From the IMG/VR virus record IMGVR_UViG_3300043445_000051, positions 1 to 40,136 of that record: a DNA stretch of 40,136 bases; one strand, given 5' to 3'. This document shows positions 25,122-32,206 of the stretch, piece after piece. A model generated the notes under the pieces. That model was not told the DNA's origin. It searched no databases and was given only the letters and a program-made list of their open reading frames with translations. This stretch comes from a virus. Each line of letters starts with the position of its first letter. Position 1 is the first letter of the stretch. The translations under genes were made by a program, and so were the position numbers.

Positions 25122-25610
25122 TCAGCGCTCGCCGCGGCTGTAGGCGTCCATCGCCGTCAGGGCCGCCTCGGCCGCGCCGGGCTGCAGGCGCACCAGCAGC
25201 TCGACGAAGGCCTTCACGGCGCCGGTCTCGATGGCCAGGCGGTCGCTCTCGGGCATCAGGCGCTTGGCGGCGGCCTGGGCCTTGCTCAGGGCGTCGGCCA
25301 GCACGGCGATGGACTTGGTGGCGTCGATCGGGTCGAGTTCGCGGTCGTCGGCCAGACGATCCATGATGGCCTCGCAGCGCAGGATGACACTGGCGGCCAC
25401 GCGGCCCATGGCCTGGTCGAAGCCGCCGCCGCTCACGATCAGGCTGGCGCGCTGGAACTTGTCCCAGTCGTCGCCGGCCGCGGCGGCCGCGGCCTTCCAG
25501 CGCCGGGCGCTGTCGAGCGACACGCCGTGCTTTTCGGCGGCCTGCTCGATGGGCAGGCCGCCCAGGTAGGCCGCGCGCACGGCCATGCGGGTGTCTTGCG
25601 GGTGGGCCAT
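25122..25610 (-). CDS. Small terminase-like protein (Mu gp27, DUF1804)
   Basis: The 162-residue protein starts MAHPQDTRMAVRAAYL, followed by the N-terminal helix-turn-helix GLPIEQAAEKHGVSLDSARRWK, then an Ala-rich helical body ending with a Glu/Leu-rich coil. This is the DUF1804 pattern of Mu gp27, which is thought to recognise the packaging site for the large subunit. The order wHTH - DUF1804 - TerL - portal is that of Mu. It is separated by 23 bp from TerL. Confidence 0.85.
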   Translation of the reverse strand: MAHPQDTRMAVRAAYLGGLPIEQAAEKHGVSLDSARRWKAAAAAAGDDWDKFQRASLIVSGGGFDQAMGRVAASVILRCEAIMDRLADDRELDPIDATKSIAVLADALSKAQAAAKRLMPESDRLAIETGAVKAFVELLVRLQPGAAEAALTAMDAYSRGER

Positions 25611-25618
25611 GGCAGCTC

Positions 25619-25891
25619 TCAGCCCCCGGACGCCGGCCAGGCGGCATCGCGGCGCGCCACGTCCTGGCCGCGCTCGGTGGCCTGCACCTGGTCGCCCTGC
25701 AGGCGCACCAGCTCCTGCTCGGCCAGCCAGGACAGATCGCCGCGCACCAGGTCGCGGCTCACGGCCAGGCTGTGCACCCGGCCCATCTCCTGGTGCAGCT
25801 CACGCACGGTGGCGGTGGCCGCCGGCATGAAGGCCAGCGAGCACAGCAGGGCGTAGCGGCGGGCGTCGGTGTCGGTCTTGGTCGGCATCAC
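25619..25891 (-). CDS. Small winged-helix late gene (Mu gp26-like)
   Basis: The 90-residue protein has ALLCSLAFMPAATATVRELHQEMGR and a recognition-type helix RDLVRGDLSWLAEQELVRL, followed by a short wing (LQGDQVQATERGQDVA). It is a winged helix with no ligand domain. In Mu-like phages a gene of this type precedes the terminase genes. It overlaps the DUF2730 stop by ATGA. Its DNA target is unknown. Confidence 0.75.
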   Translation of the reverse strand: MMPTKTDTDARRYALLCSLAFMPAATATVRELHQEMGRVHSLAVSRDLVRGDLSWLAEQELVRLQGDQVQATERGQDVARRDAAWPASGG

Positions 25892-26247
25892 AGGGTCTTC
25901 ATCAACTGGTTGAGCATCAGGCGCAGGTTGGCGTTCATCTGGTCCATCTCGCCGGCCAGGCGCTCCACCTGCTGGCGCGTGGCGTTGAGCTGGGTGTAGA
26001 TGGCGGCCAGGTCCTCGTGCTTGGGCGCGCTGGCGGCGTGCGAGTCCAGCCGCTCGATGCGCAGCGCCTGGTCATGCAGTCGCTGCTCGAAGCTGCTGTC
26101 AATCGCCTCGATGGCGTCCTTCAGGGCCGCGCCCATCTCGTCGACCTTGGTCGCGGCGGCCTTGCTGCGGTTGGACAGCATCACCGCCAGCGTGATCAAC
26201 AGATTGGTGGCGGCGATGGAGGCGATGAAGGTCTCGTAGGTCGTCAT
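25888..26247 (-). CDS. DUF2730 phage protein (membrane anchor plus coiled coil)
   Basis: The 119-residue protein has one N-terminal hydrophobic helix (about 5-26: FIASIAATNLLITLAVML) and then a long coiled coil (about 33-115, with EQRLHDQALRIERL and QVERLAGEMDQM). This is the DUF2730 pattern of Mu-like phages. It is the first gene of the late operon. It could be linked to lysis or head assembly; its function is unknown in Mu-like phages. The start at 26247 is the only ATG that keeps the hydrophobic helix. Confidence 0.8.
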   Translation of the reverse strand: MTTYETFIASIAATNLLITLAVMLSNRSKAAATKVDEMGAALKDAIEAIDSSFEQRLHDQALRIERLDSHAASAPKHEDLAAIYTQLNATRQQVERLAGEMDQMNANLRLMLNQLMKTL

Positions 26248-26486
26248 GGGTGGGCGGCGCTGGGGTGGGTGAGTGGGGGTGCCGGGTGGGGCAGACGGGG
26301 CGAATCATTCGCGCGCGCGCCCGCGCGCGCGAGGCTGCGGGGGTACGGTGGGAGACAGAGTCGGCGCGCCGTGCCGATCGCACGATCAGCGGCGTTGTAT
26401 CGGTACACCTACGGATGACCCGCGTTAATCGCTTGGGATAAAGTAGATGTCCATGCTGCGTTGCAGCAACAACCCCAAGCAATTCG
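26248..26486. promoter_or_regulatory. Divergent control region between late operon and plus-strand genes
   Basis: This 239-bp gap separates the late minus operon and the plus-strand pair. It contains an alternating CG run (26310-26331), which could form Z-DNA, a dyad GATCG-CA-CGATC (26376-26387), and on the minus strand a TACAAC-type -10 candidate near 26391-26396. In Mu, late promoters need an activator that binds a dyad just upstream. On the plus strand a TAAAGT -10-like hexamer lies at 26439-26444. None is decisive. Confidence 0.4.
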
Positions 26487-26717
26487 ATGCAACACCTGCT
26501 GAACCTGCTGGCTGGTCTGGGCGAATCGCTGGGCGCACTAGGCTCAGCCCCGCAATACCGGTATCCCAGGCTAGGTGACCGGCGTGCAGACCTTGATCAC
26601 CTGCGCTCCGACATGGGCCGCGTCGGGCAAGACCTCAGGAACACCGCAAAGCGGGCCCTGAGCAACGACTCTGGGAGGAGTCATGGCGCGATCGACAACA
26701 GCCCAAATCCGCGATAA
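26487..26717 (+). CDS. Small plus-strand protein upstream of DUF2335
   Basis: The 76-residue protein starts MQHLLNLLAGLGESLGAL, an amphipathic helix, then is Arg/Asp-rich (GDRRADLDHLRSDMGRVGQD). No domain is recognised. It overlaps the start of the DUF2335 gene by 35 bases, so the two probably form one unit. There is no clear ribosome site before the ATG. Its base composition is lower in GC than the surrounding operon, which suggests separate origin. Confidence 0.5.
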   Translation: MQHLLNLLAGLGESLGALGSAPQYRYPRLGDRRADLDHLRSDMGRVGQDLRNTAKRALSNDSGRSHGAIDNSPNPR

Positions 26718-27072
26718 GGACCGTCACATGACGGTGTCGGCGCACGAAAGCGATGCGCCGCTGTTGCCGATGTCCCAGATAGAGCGCCTGCATGAGCTTT
26801 GTCCGGATCGGGTGCCTTGGGTGTTCGATGAGACAACCAAGGAAAGCGATTTTCGACGTGCAGAAACCGCACGCATCAACACGCTCGTGTTCGCTGAGCG
26901 CATGGCCGGTATCGTCGCCGGTCTGGTGATTGCTTGTATCGCGCTGTTCGCCTCGTATCACTTGGCGCTCGCGGGGCACGATACGGTGGCCGCCATCATC
27001 GGTGGCACCACGGTCATCGGATTGGTCTCGGCCTTCGTGATTGGCGCGAAACGCAAGCCTGCCCAAGCGTAA
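26683..27072 (+). CDS. DUF2335-like membrane protein
   Basis: The 129-residue protein follows a strong ribosome site (GGGAGGAG at 26671-26678, close before the ATG at 26683). It has SQIERLHELCPDRVPWVF, then the basic/acidic segment ESDFRRAETARINTLVF, two membrane segments (about 74-93 and 97-120) and a KR tail. The order matches DUF2335 predicted membrane proteins. It faces against the phage operons, next to a terminator. A holin-like or exclusion role is possible; none is established for the family. Confidence 0.75.
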   Translation: MARSTTAQIRDKDRHMTVSAHESDAPLLPMSQIERLHELCPDRVPWVFDETTKESDFRRAETARINTLVFAERMAGIVAGLVIACIALFASYHLALAGHDTVAAIIGGTTVIGLVSAFVIGAKRKPAQA

Positions 27073-27082
27073 GCCCAGACGC

Positions 27083-27106
27083 AAAAAAGCCCGCACGCGG
27101 CGGGCT
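27083..27106 (-). terminator. Rho-independent terminator of the early operon
   Basis: On the minus strand the hairpin AGCCCGC-CGCGT-GCGGGCT (27106-27088) is followed by a run of T (27088-27083). It lies 33 bp after the DUF2786 gene stop and just beyond the DUF2335 gene end, so it also faces the plus-strand transcript, although that side has no T-tract. Confidence 0.85.
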
Positions 27107-27138
27107 GGTTCGTTCAGGGGCGGGTGGCCTCGAAGGCG

Positions 27139-27873
27139 CTACCGGGTCAGCCGCGGTGGAGCCAGGCCGATCTGCTTGGGCGCGCTGGTGCCCGTCACGG
27201 CGTGGTCCAGCTGCGCCTGAGCGCCGGCCCGATGGCCGTCCTGGTAGCTGGTGTCCTTGACGTTGCGACCCACGTCGCGCCGGACGGGATCGAATGTCTT
27301 CATGCCCGCGTGGCGCGCCTGCATGTACTGCTCGATCAGTGCTTGTTGCCGCTCGGCACCGGTCAGGCGCTCGACGAGCGGGCGCACGCCCAGCACCCAG
27401 CCCAGGGCGAAGGCGTCACCGCGGGCGGTCTTGGTGGCTGTCTTGCAGGACTTGGACTGAGCCTGGATGTGCGCCTTCCGGGCACGGTCGCACTGGCGGT
27501 GCAGCACGTCGAATGTGTAGCTGGCCACCTCGGCCCAGGGGGCTGGCGCCACGAAGATCACGCGGCTTTGCGTCAGTACCTTGAACGACGGGCCCAGCTT
27601 CCTGGAGGTGTTCCAGAACATCTCGGCGCCGAAAGCGTCACAGATCACGCGCCCCAGGCTGGCCTTCCATGCCGGGATCAGGCCGCCGCACACTGGCTGG
27701 CTGGGCGCCTCGCCGATGGACGACAGCTCGATGTCGGCATCGCTCAGGCCATGCTCCTGCATCAGCTTCTGGGCCTGGCGCAGTGCGGCCGCGGCCTCAT
27801 GCGGCTGGTTGCTCCTGGAAAGGGCCAGGCACTTCTTCACCTTGGCCAGCGCTTTGTCTCGGTCCATGGTCAT
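27139..27873 (-). CDS. DUF2786-domain protein
   Basis: The 244-residue protein has the DUF2786 start DRDKALAKVKKCLALSRS, then HEAAAALRQAQKLMQEHGLSDADIE (about 1-50), the usual N-terminal helical domain. The middle and C-terminus (about 65-200: LGRVICDAFGAEMFW, SYTFDVLHRQCDRARKAH, ALGWVLGVRP) resemble the companion region found in phage proteins of this type. The role is unknown; these genes occur in early regions of Mu-like phages. It overlaps the upstream gene by ATGA and is the last gene before the terminator. Confidence 0.82.
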   Translation of the reverse strand: MTMDRDKALAKVKKCLALSRSNQPHEAAAALRQAQKLMQEHGLSDADIELSSIGEAPSQPVCGGLIPAWKASLGRVICDAFGAEMFWNTSRKLGPSFKVLTQSRVIFVAPAPWAEVASYTFDVLHRQCDRARKAHIQAQSKSCKTATKTARGDAFALGWVLGVRPLVERLTGAERQQALIEQYMQARHAGMKTFDPVRRDVGRNVKDTSYQDGHRAGAQAQLDHAVTGTSAPKQIGLAPPRLTR

Positions 27874-28526
27874 GCTCCTTCAGTGGTGTCAGTCGGCGCG
27901 CCGCCGGTCTGGCGGGCCTTGATGGCGGCGATCTGGGCGCGCAGCTTCTGGCTGTAGCGGCTGGGGCCGGTCGGGGCGGGCACGGCGATGACCGGCGGCG
28001 CCGACGCAGCGGCGGCAGCGGGGCGGGGTGCGCCCTCGTCCAGGGCCTGGCCGGCGGCGGCGAGCAGGGCATCCATGTTGAGCGGGCCGCCCACGTGCGC
28101 CCGGCCGCGCAGGCTGGCTTCGCGCTCGCGCTCGGCCTGGCTCTCCACCTTGTCGACGATGCCCAGCAGCACCTCGTACAGATAGCCGTGGCCGCTCATG
28201 GGCAAGGTCAGGTTGCCCTTGTCCCGGGCGGCCAGCACCAGCTCGATGGCGGCCTGCCACTGCGCCGGGGTGGTGGGCCAGTCGCGGCCCTTCCTGGTGA
28301 TGGCGCCGCGCTGCAGGTCGGGCAGCAGCTCGGACAGCACGGCCAGGGTGCGGCTCATGGACAGCGCGCGCTTGGCCGGCCGGAACAGCGCCACATAGCG
28401 CAGCAGCAGTGCGCCCATGGGCACGCCCTGGCGCAGCAGGTCGGCCAGCACGTGGCGGCCTTCCTCGTGCGCCAGCAGGATGTCGAGGTCCATTTCCGCG
28501 TTACAACCGGGGCACTTCAGGCGCAT
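27870..28526 (-). CDS. Zinc-ribbon early protein
   Basis: The 218-residue protein opens MRLKCPGCNAEMDLDILLAHEEGR: a CxxC pair, which suggests a zinc ribbon with only one visible knuckle, followed by an acidic helix. The rest is helical (GALLLRYVALFRPAKRALSMSR) with a Trp/Pro region (RKGRDWPTTPAQWQAAIE). Similar proteins occur in early regions of B3-like phages, and I recall no function for them. A replication-related role is conceivable. The Ala/Pro-rich linker near 165-190 is disordered. It overlaps both neighbours. Confidence 0.65.
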   Translation of the reverse strand: MRLKCPGCNAEMDLDILLAHEEGRHVLADLLRQGVPMGALLLRYVALFRPAKRALSMSRTLAVLSELLPDLQRGAITRKGRDWPTTPAQWQAAIELVLAARDKGNLTLPMSGHGYLYEVLLGIVDKVESQAEREREASLRGRAHVGGPLNMDALLAAAGQALDEGAPRPAAAAASAPPVIAVPAPTGPSRYSQKLRAQIAAIKARQTGGAPTDTTEGA

Positions 28527-29041
28527 GGTGACGCCTCCTTGGCCTGGCCTTCACCTGGCCCCAGCGGGCGGGCCCAATACAGGACGATGCCGTTGACGCG
28601 GCCGCCGCTCTCGCACACGCGCCAGTCCTGGCCGTCGAACCAGGCGCACTCCCACTCCCCCGGGCTGTCGTGGCTGGCGAACCAGATCAGCACCCGCTCG
28701 TCCGCATCCGGCATGGCGTGCTCGGGCGGCTGCCAGGCCAGCGCGGTGGTGATGAGCGTGGGCGGGGCGACGACTTCGCGGATCTCCCAGACGCCACAGC
28801 CGGAGATGGCCGCGGCCGCGCCGGGGCGTGGTTCGTCCTGGTCGACCTGGTGCACGGTGACGGCCGCCGGGCCGGCGCCCAGGGCGGCCAGCTTGTGCGC
28901 CAGGCGGCGCACGGCGTGATCGGCGCCCGCCGTGGCGCTGGCAATGGTGCGCCGGCCCTGCGCACGGCTGGTGGCCAGGTAGGCGCCACCGCTGAACTGC
29001 ACCACGCAGGTGATGACGGGGCTGCGATCGGTGGTGCTCAT
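28517..29041 (-). CDS. DUF551-like protein
   Basis: The 174-residue protein has an N-terminal region with repeated Ala/Arg and a C-terminal segment (about 100-165) with WQPPEHAMPDADERVLIWF, the Trp pattern EWECAWFDGQDWR and a closing VNGIVLYWARPLGP. This is the layout of DUF551, a small domain common in phages, in which the last Trp-x-x-x-Pro is characteristic. Its function is unknown. It overlaps the genes on both sides (ATGA upstream, ten bases downstream). Confidence 0.7.
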   Translation of the reverse strand: MSTTDRSPVITCVVQFSGGAYLATSRAQGRRTIASATAGADHAVRRLAHKLAALGAGPAAVTVHQVDQDEPRPGAAAAISGCGVWEIREVVAPPTLITTALAWQPPEHAMPDADERVLIWFASHDSPGEWECAWFDGQDWRVCESGGRVNGIVLYWARPLGPGEGQAKEASPCA

Positions 29042-29265
29042 GAGGCATCCCCTCGGCGAAGTACTTCCTTGATGCGGATGGTGGCCAGGTCGCGCAGCTC
29101 GGCGGCGACCGCGGCACCGCGGATGTGGCTGACAACATCGATGTACTCATGGCGCTGCGCCGTGGTGGACAGGCGCGCCACGCGGCGGGCTTCGCACTCC
29201 AGCCGCCAGGCGTTGCTGTCGTCGCTCACTTCGGTGCCGTCGATCAGGGTGACGGTGCGGCTCAT
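29038..29265 (-). CDS. DUF7696-like small protein
   Basis: The 75-residue protein starts MSRTVTLIDGTEVSDDSNAWRLECEA, in the pattern of the DUF7696 family of Mu-like phages, followed by an Arg/Ala helix and IRIKEVLRRGDAS. Its start sequence CATGAGCCGCAC is repeated exactly at the end of the Gam gene (29809-29820), which shows that the two genes were once joined. It overlaps the DUF551 gene by ATGA. Confidence 0.7.
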   Translation of the reverse strand: MSRTVTLIDGTEVSDDSNAWRLECEARRVARLSTTAQRHEYIDVVSHIRGAAVAAELRDLATIRIKEVLRRGDAS

Positions 29266-29820
29266 GGTGCGTCACCTTGTTTCAGGGATACGCTGGGCGC
29301 CCCAAACAACCAGGCAGAGAGGTCACAGAATGTCCAGTACCACCCCACGTGCGCCCGAAGAAAGCCCGTGGTATCCGCTACATGTGTCAGCCCGAGCCGA
29401 CGAACTGATCGACGAGCTCGGCGAAGTGCAATGCCGGCGACTGTTCGATGCACTGCGTACCACCAGCGTGGCGCAGTGGCTGTGCTGGCTCGAAGATGCT
29501 CGGGCAGAGATCGGTGCATACGATGGGCTAACTGCGAAACAGCGAAAACGCCGCCTGCAAGATCCTGGCGATATCGACGCACTGCGGCTTCACCATGCAT
29601 GCGTCTTCGTTGAGTTGTGGCGCGCGCGGATGGAGCGGAACTATCGGCAGCTGCCGCCACGAGGGATGCCCCTCGACCGGCCTGAAGATCACCGGTCGAT
29701 GCTGCTGGATGCGATGGCGGCGCACAGCGCGTGGCAAGACCTCGATCTGTGGCCGTTTGAACGGCATCTGCAGGAGGAATGGCGACTGCCGTTCGATCCG
29801 GACTAGCAGTGCGGCTCATG
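29255..29820. repeat. 12-bp direct repeats bounding a plus-strand cargo gene
   Basis: GTGCGGCTCATG occurs at 29255-29266 and at 29809-29820. On the minus strand it is CATGAGCCGCAC. At the left copy it holds the start codon of the DUF7696-like gene; at the right copy it holds the Gam stop (GCATGA). With the segment between them removed, Gam and the DUF7696-like gene would overlap by ATGA like other genes here. Confidence 0.85.
29330..29806 (+). CDS. Plus-strand cargo (moron-like) protein of unknown function
   Basis: The 158-residue protein starts at the ATG at 29330, after AGAGAGG (29316-29322), a fair ribosome site; the longer plus frame upstream crosses other genes. It is mostly helical and rich in Arg, Asp, Trp and Leu, with RADELIDELGEVQCRRLFDAL, AQWLCWLEDARAEIGAYDG, KQRKRRLQDPGDIDALRL and a Trp-rich end (DLWPFERHLQEEWRLP). 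There is no signal or membrane segment. I recognise no family. It reads against the phage operon, between exact repeats, so it is probably expressed in the lysogen. A TTGTTT/AAACAA dyad (29277-29282 and 29304-29309) lies upstream. Confidence 0.7.
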   Translation: MSSTTPRAPEESPWYPLHVSARADELIDELGEVQCRRLFDALRTTSVAQWLCWLEDARAEIGAYDGLTAKQRKRRLQDPGDIDALRLHHACVFVELWRARMERNYRQLPPRGMPLDRPEDHRSMLLDAMAAHSAWQDLDLWPFERHLQEEWRLPFDPD

Positions 29821-30373
29821 CGGCACCCCCGGTCGTGGCCAGCGCGCCGGGCTCGGCCGTGGCTTCGAAGGGGATGACGAAGAAGTCCTCGACGCCGCTG
29901 ACGAGGGTGATGCCGGCCACGCCGCGCACCTGGTCGGGGTCGTTGAGGATGGCTTCCTTGTTCACTTCGAGCTTGGTGCGGATGAAGGGGTCCAGGTGCA
30001 GGCGCTGCAGGGTCTCGATGACGGCGTCGGCGCCGGTGACGCGCACGCTGGGCGGGCGCTGGCGCCAGCCCACTTCGCCGGTGACCAGGTTGGCGGTCTT
30101 GCCGAGCTTGTCGTTCTCGCCGCACAGGTCGACGCGGTGCGCCTCGCACCAGGTCTGCACGCCGGTCTGGATGGCCTGCATCTCGTCGGCCAGGGGCGCG
30201 AGGTGCTTCTGGTGCTCTTCGGTGATGGCGGCGATCTGGTCGTTCATGACGGTCTTGATCCGCTCGAACTGGCGCTTGATGTCGCCCAGGCGGCGGATGG
30301 CTTCGGCCACGGCGGTCTTGCTCTGCGGGACCGGGGTGGCAATGGCTTTGGTCTTGATGCGGGTGGTGGCCAT
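29816..30373 (-). CDS. Host-nuclease inhibitor Gam
   Basis: The 185-residue protein has two long helices (QSKTAVAEAIRRLGDIKRQF, and MNDQIAAITEEHQKHLAPLAD) and a conserved central part with WCEAHRVDLC, GKTANLVTGEVGWRQRPPSV and LDPFIRTKLEVNKEAIL. This matches Mu Gam, a dimer that coats DNA ends like Ku and protects incoming or exposed phage DNA from exonucleases. It lies after the Mor-like gene in the early operon. Its last codons carry the repeat that bounds the cargo insertion. Confidence 0.92.
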   Translation of the reverse strand: MATTRIKTKAIATPVPQSKTAVAEAIRRLGDIKRQFERIKTVMNDQIAAITEEHQKHLAPLADEMQAIQTGVQTWCEAHRVDLCGENDKLGKTANLVTGEVGWRQRPPSVRVTGADAVIETLQRLHLDPFIRTKLEVNKEAILNDPDQVRGVAGITLVSGVEDFFVIPFEATAEPGALATTGGAA

Positions 30374-30433
30374 GGTGGGCTCTGTGGTGGTGGTGGTTGG
30401 GGGGCGGTGGTGGTTGGGAGGGAAAGGACGGCT

Positions 30434-30982
30434 TCAGCCGCCGAACAGGTCGACCTGGCCGTCGGGCAGCTCGTCGCTGCGGTTGACGATGACTTGCACG
30501 TGGCGGAAGGTGAGCGGCTGGCCGGCGCTGGCCAGGGCCTCGCACAGTTCGCCCAGGGCGGCGTAGGAACTCAGGGCCGGGCCGCCGGGCGGGTGGACGC
30601 GGGTGAGTGCGTCGAAGCGCGCGCGCAGCCAGCGGTCGCGCACGGCGTCGAGCAGCTGGGCGCACACGGGCACGTCCAGCAGGGTGCCGCCCCAGTGCGC
30701 GGCCAGGGCCTGCATGGCGGGCTCGCCCAGCAGCTCGGCGTAGCGCGCCCAGCGCCGCGCGCCGTGGGCGTTGGCGTCCGGGTGCTTGGGGATGGGCAGC
30801 TGGGCGCCGGGCAGGCGGTTGAGCAGCAGCAGCGCCACCTCGTCGCCCAGGTGCCGGCGCAGGGCCAGCGCGCTGGGCGGCAGCAGGGCGGCGAAGTCCT
30901 GCAGGGCCTGGGCATCCAGCCGGCGCGGTGGCGGCAGGGCCGGCACGCTGGCGGACGACAGAGGGGGCAGCTGCGGGTGCAT
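30434..30982 (-). CDS. Mor-domain-like early protein
   Basis: The 182-residue protein shows two copies of a pattern seen in the N-terminal part of Mor-type activators: EVALLLLNRLPGAQLPIPK and EPAMQALAAHWGGTLLDVP (an Ala/Leu helix then a GG/PG turn and a strand). After that comes VRDRWLRARFDALTRV and a helical C-terminus. I do not see a clear Mor-type DNA-binding helix pair at the C-end, so it may be a non-activating relative. It overlaps the GemA stop by one base. It could be the missing middle-late activator. Confidence 0.5.
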   Translation of the reverse strand: MHPQLPPLSSASVPALPPPRRLDAQALQDFAALLPPSALALRRHLGDEVALLLLNRLPGAQLPIPKHPDANAHGARRWARYAELLGEPAMQALAAHWGGTLLDVPVCAQLLDAVRDRWLRARFDALTRVHPPGGPALSSYAALGELCEALASAGQPLTFRHVQVIVNRSDELPDGQVDLFGG

Positions 30983-31563
30983 CAGCGCTGCTCCGGCGCC
31001 TGCAGGGGGGCGGGCTCGGTGACGGCCAGGCTGGCGGCCTGGCGGTGGCGCAGGGTGCGCGCCAGGGCGCCGACCAGGCGGTGCAGCACGGGCGGGGTGC
31101 AGAAGTCCACCGCGTCGGCCCAGCCGTTGCGCTTGCAGATGGCGTCGGCATACGGCAGGCCGTGCGGCTGGCCGGTGACGCGGCCCAGCTCGCCCAGCAG
31201 GGCGTGCACCTTGGCCATGAGGTGGGCGCGGTCGCTGCTGGGCGTGGTGCGGCGCTTGCCGGCGTCGGGTGCGGCCGGGTTGGTGGCGCCCATGCGGCGC
31301 AGGTAGTTGAGCACCAGGGCGCCTTCGCGCACGTCCAGGTCGGCGGCGCTGCGCTTGCCGGGCTGGCCCGGGCGGCGGGTCTGGGCTTCGAGCATGGCGC
31401 GGTAGGTGTCGTCGTCCATGCCGAGCTGGCGCTGTGCGGCCTTGATGGCCTTGACCTGGCGCAGGTGCAGGGCCTGGGTGCCGGCCTTGAGGTCGGCCGC
31501 GGTGGCGGCGTCGACGATGGCACGGTGGTGCATGGCCGGGCGGGTGGTGGTGGCGGCGCTCAT
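30982..31563 (-). CDS. GemA-like regulatory protein (Mu gp16)
   Basis: The 193-residue protein has LRQVKAIKAAQRQLGMDDDTYRAML and later VREGALVLNYLRRMG, then RAHLMAKVHALLGELGRVTG with PYADAICKRNGWADAVDF. These four segments in this order mark the GemA/DUF1018 group. GemA changes host gene expression during Mu growth, including DNA supercoiling-linked functions. It has an ATGA overlap with the small membrane-protein gene and is in the normal early-operon place. Confidence 0.9.
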   Translation of the reverse strand: MSAATTTRPAMHHRAIVDAATAADLKAGTQALHLRQVKAIKAAQRQLGMDDDTYRAMLEAQTRRPGQPGKRSAADLDVREGALVLNYLRRMGATNPAAPDAGKRRTTPSSDRAHLMAKVHALLGELGRVTGQPHGLPYADAICKRNGWADAVDFCTPPVLHRLVGALARTLRHRQAASLAVTEPAPLQAPEQR

Positions 31564-31871
31564 GGGCGCACCTCGGCGGCGCGGTGGTGGGTGGCCGGGG
31601 GCACGATCTCGGGCGTGCTTTCCACGGGCCAGCTCAGCAGGGGCTGGCAGGCGCTGGCCCAGCGCTGGGCCTGGGCGGCCTGCAGGCGGGCTTCGGCGCG
31701 GGCGTGCTGCTGGCGGTCGATCAGGCCCATCAACAGGCCGACCAGGAGGCCGGTGACGAGGGGCATCAGCACCAGCAGGAGCAGGTGCATCTGCAGCCGG
31801 CGCAGCAGCTGGTGGGCGGTGCTGGCGTTCTCGGTGGCCGCGGCCAGGGCGGCGTTAAAGCGGGTGGTCAT
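31560..31871 (-). CDS. Small single-pass membrane protein
   Basis: The 103-residue protein starts at the ATG at 31871. Residues about 29-50 (LLLLVLMPLVTGLLVGLLMGLI) are one clear membrane segment, followed by a basic, Gln/Ala-rich helix and a Pro/Arg-rich end. It has no cleavable signal. The gene overlaps its neighbours by ATGA on both sides, in the early operon. Candidates: an exclusion protein or a minor lysis factor. No family is recognised. Confidence 0.65.
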   Translation of the reverse strand: MTTRFNAALAAATENASTAHQLLRRLQMHLLLLVLMPLVTGLLVGLLMGLIDRQQHARAEARLQAAQAQRWASACQPLLSWPVESTPEIVPPATHHRAAEVRP

Positions 31872-32206
31872 GCGCGGGCTCCTGACGCGTGCTGAAGGGG
31901 GGCGGCAGGGATGGCGGCAGGGGCGGCGACGGCGGCCGCTGCATCCGTGCCGGCCGGGGGGGTGCAGCGGGTGACGATGAAGACGGCGTGGCGACGGTCG
32001 GCGGTGGCCGGCCACTGCGGGTGGGTGGGGTGCAGGCGCTGGATTTCCTTGTCCAGCAGCAGCCGCTTGAGGGACGCGGTGGTGGTGACGCCGGAGCAGC
32101 CCAGCTTGGCGGTGATGTCGCCCGCGCTGATGGGGCCGTGCTCGTGGATGAGTTCGAACACGGCGTTGTCGGTGCGCTGGCTGCGGGTGTTCTGGTGGGT
32201 GTTCAT
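31868..32206 (-). CDS. Winged-helix early protein
   Basis: The 112-residue protein has an N-terminal winged helix (about 10-60): NAVFELIHEHGPISAGDITAKLG, CSGVTTTASLKRLLLDKEIQRL, then a short wing with HPQWPATADRRHAVFIV. The end is an Ala/Pro-rich tail. It is like small phage regulators that help choose between early transcription states. It overlaps both flanking genes by four bases. The target DNA is unknown. Confidence 0.72.
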   Translation of the reverse strand: MNTHQNTRSQRTDNAVFELIHEHGPISAGDITAKLGCSGVTTTASLKRLLLDKEIQRLHPTHPQWPATADRRHAVFIVTRCTPPAGTDAAAAVAAPAAIPAAPLQHASGARA

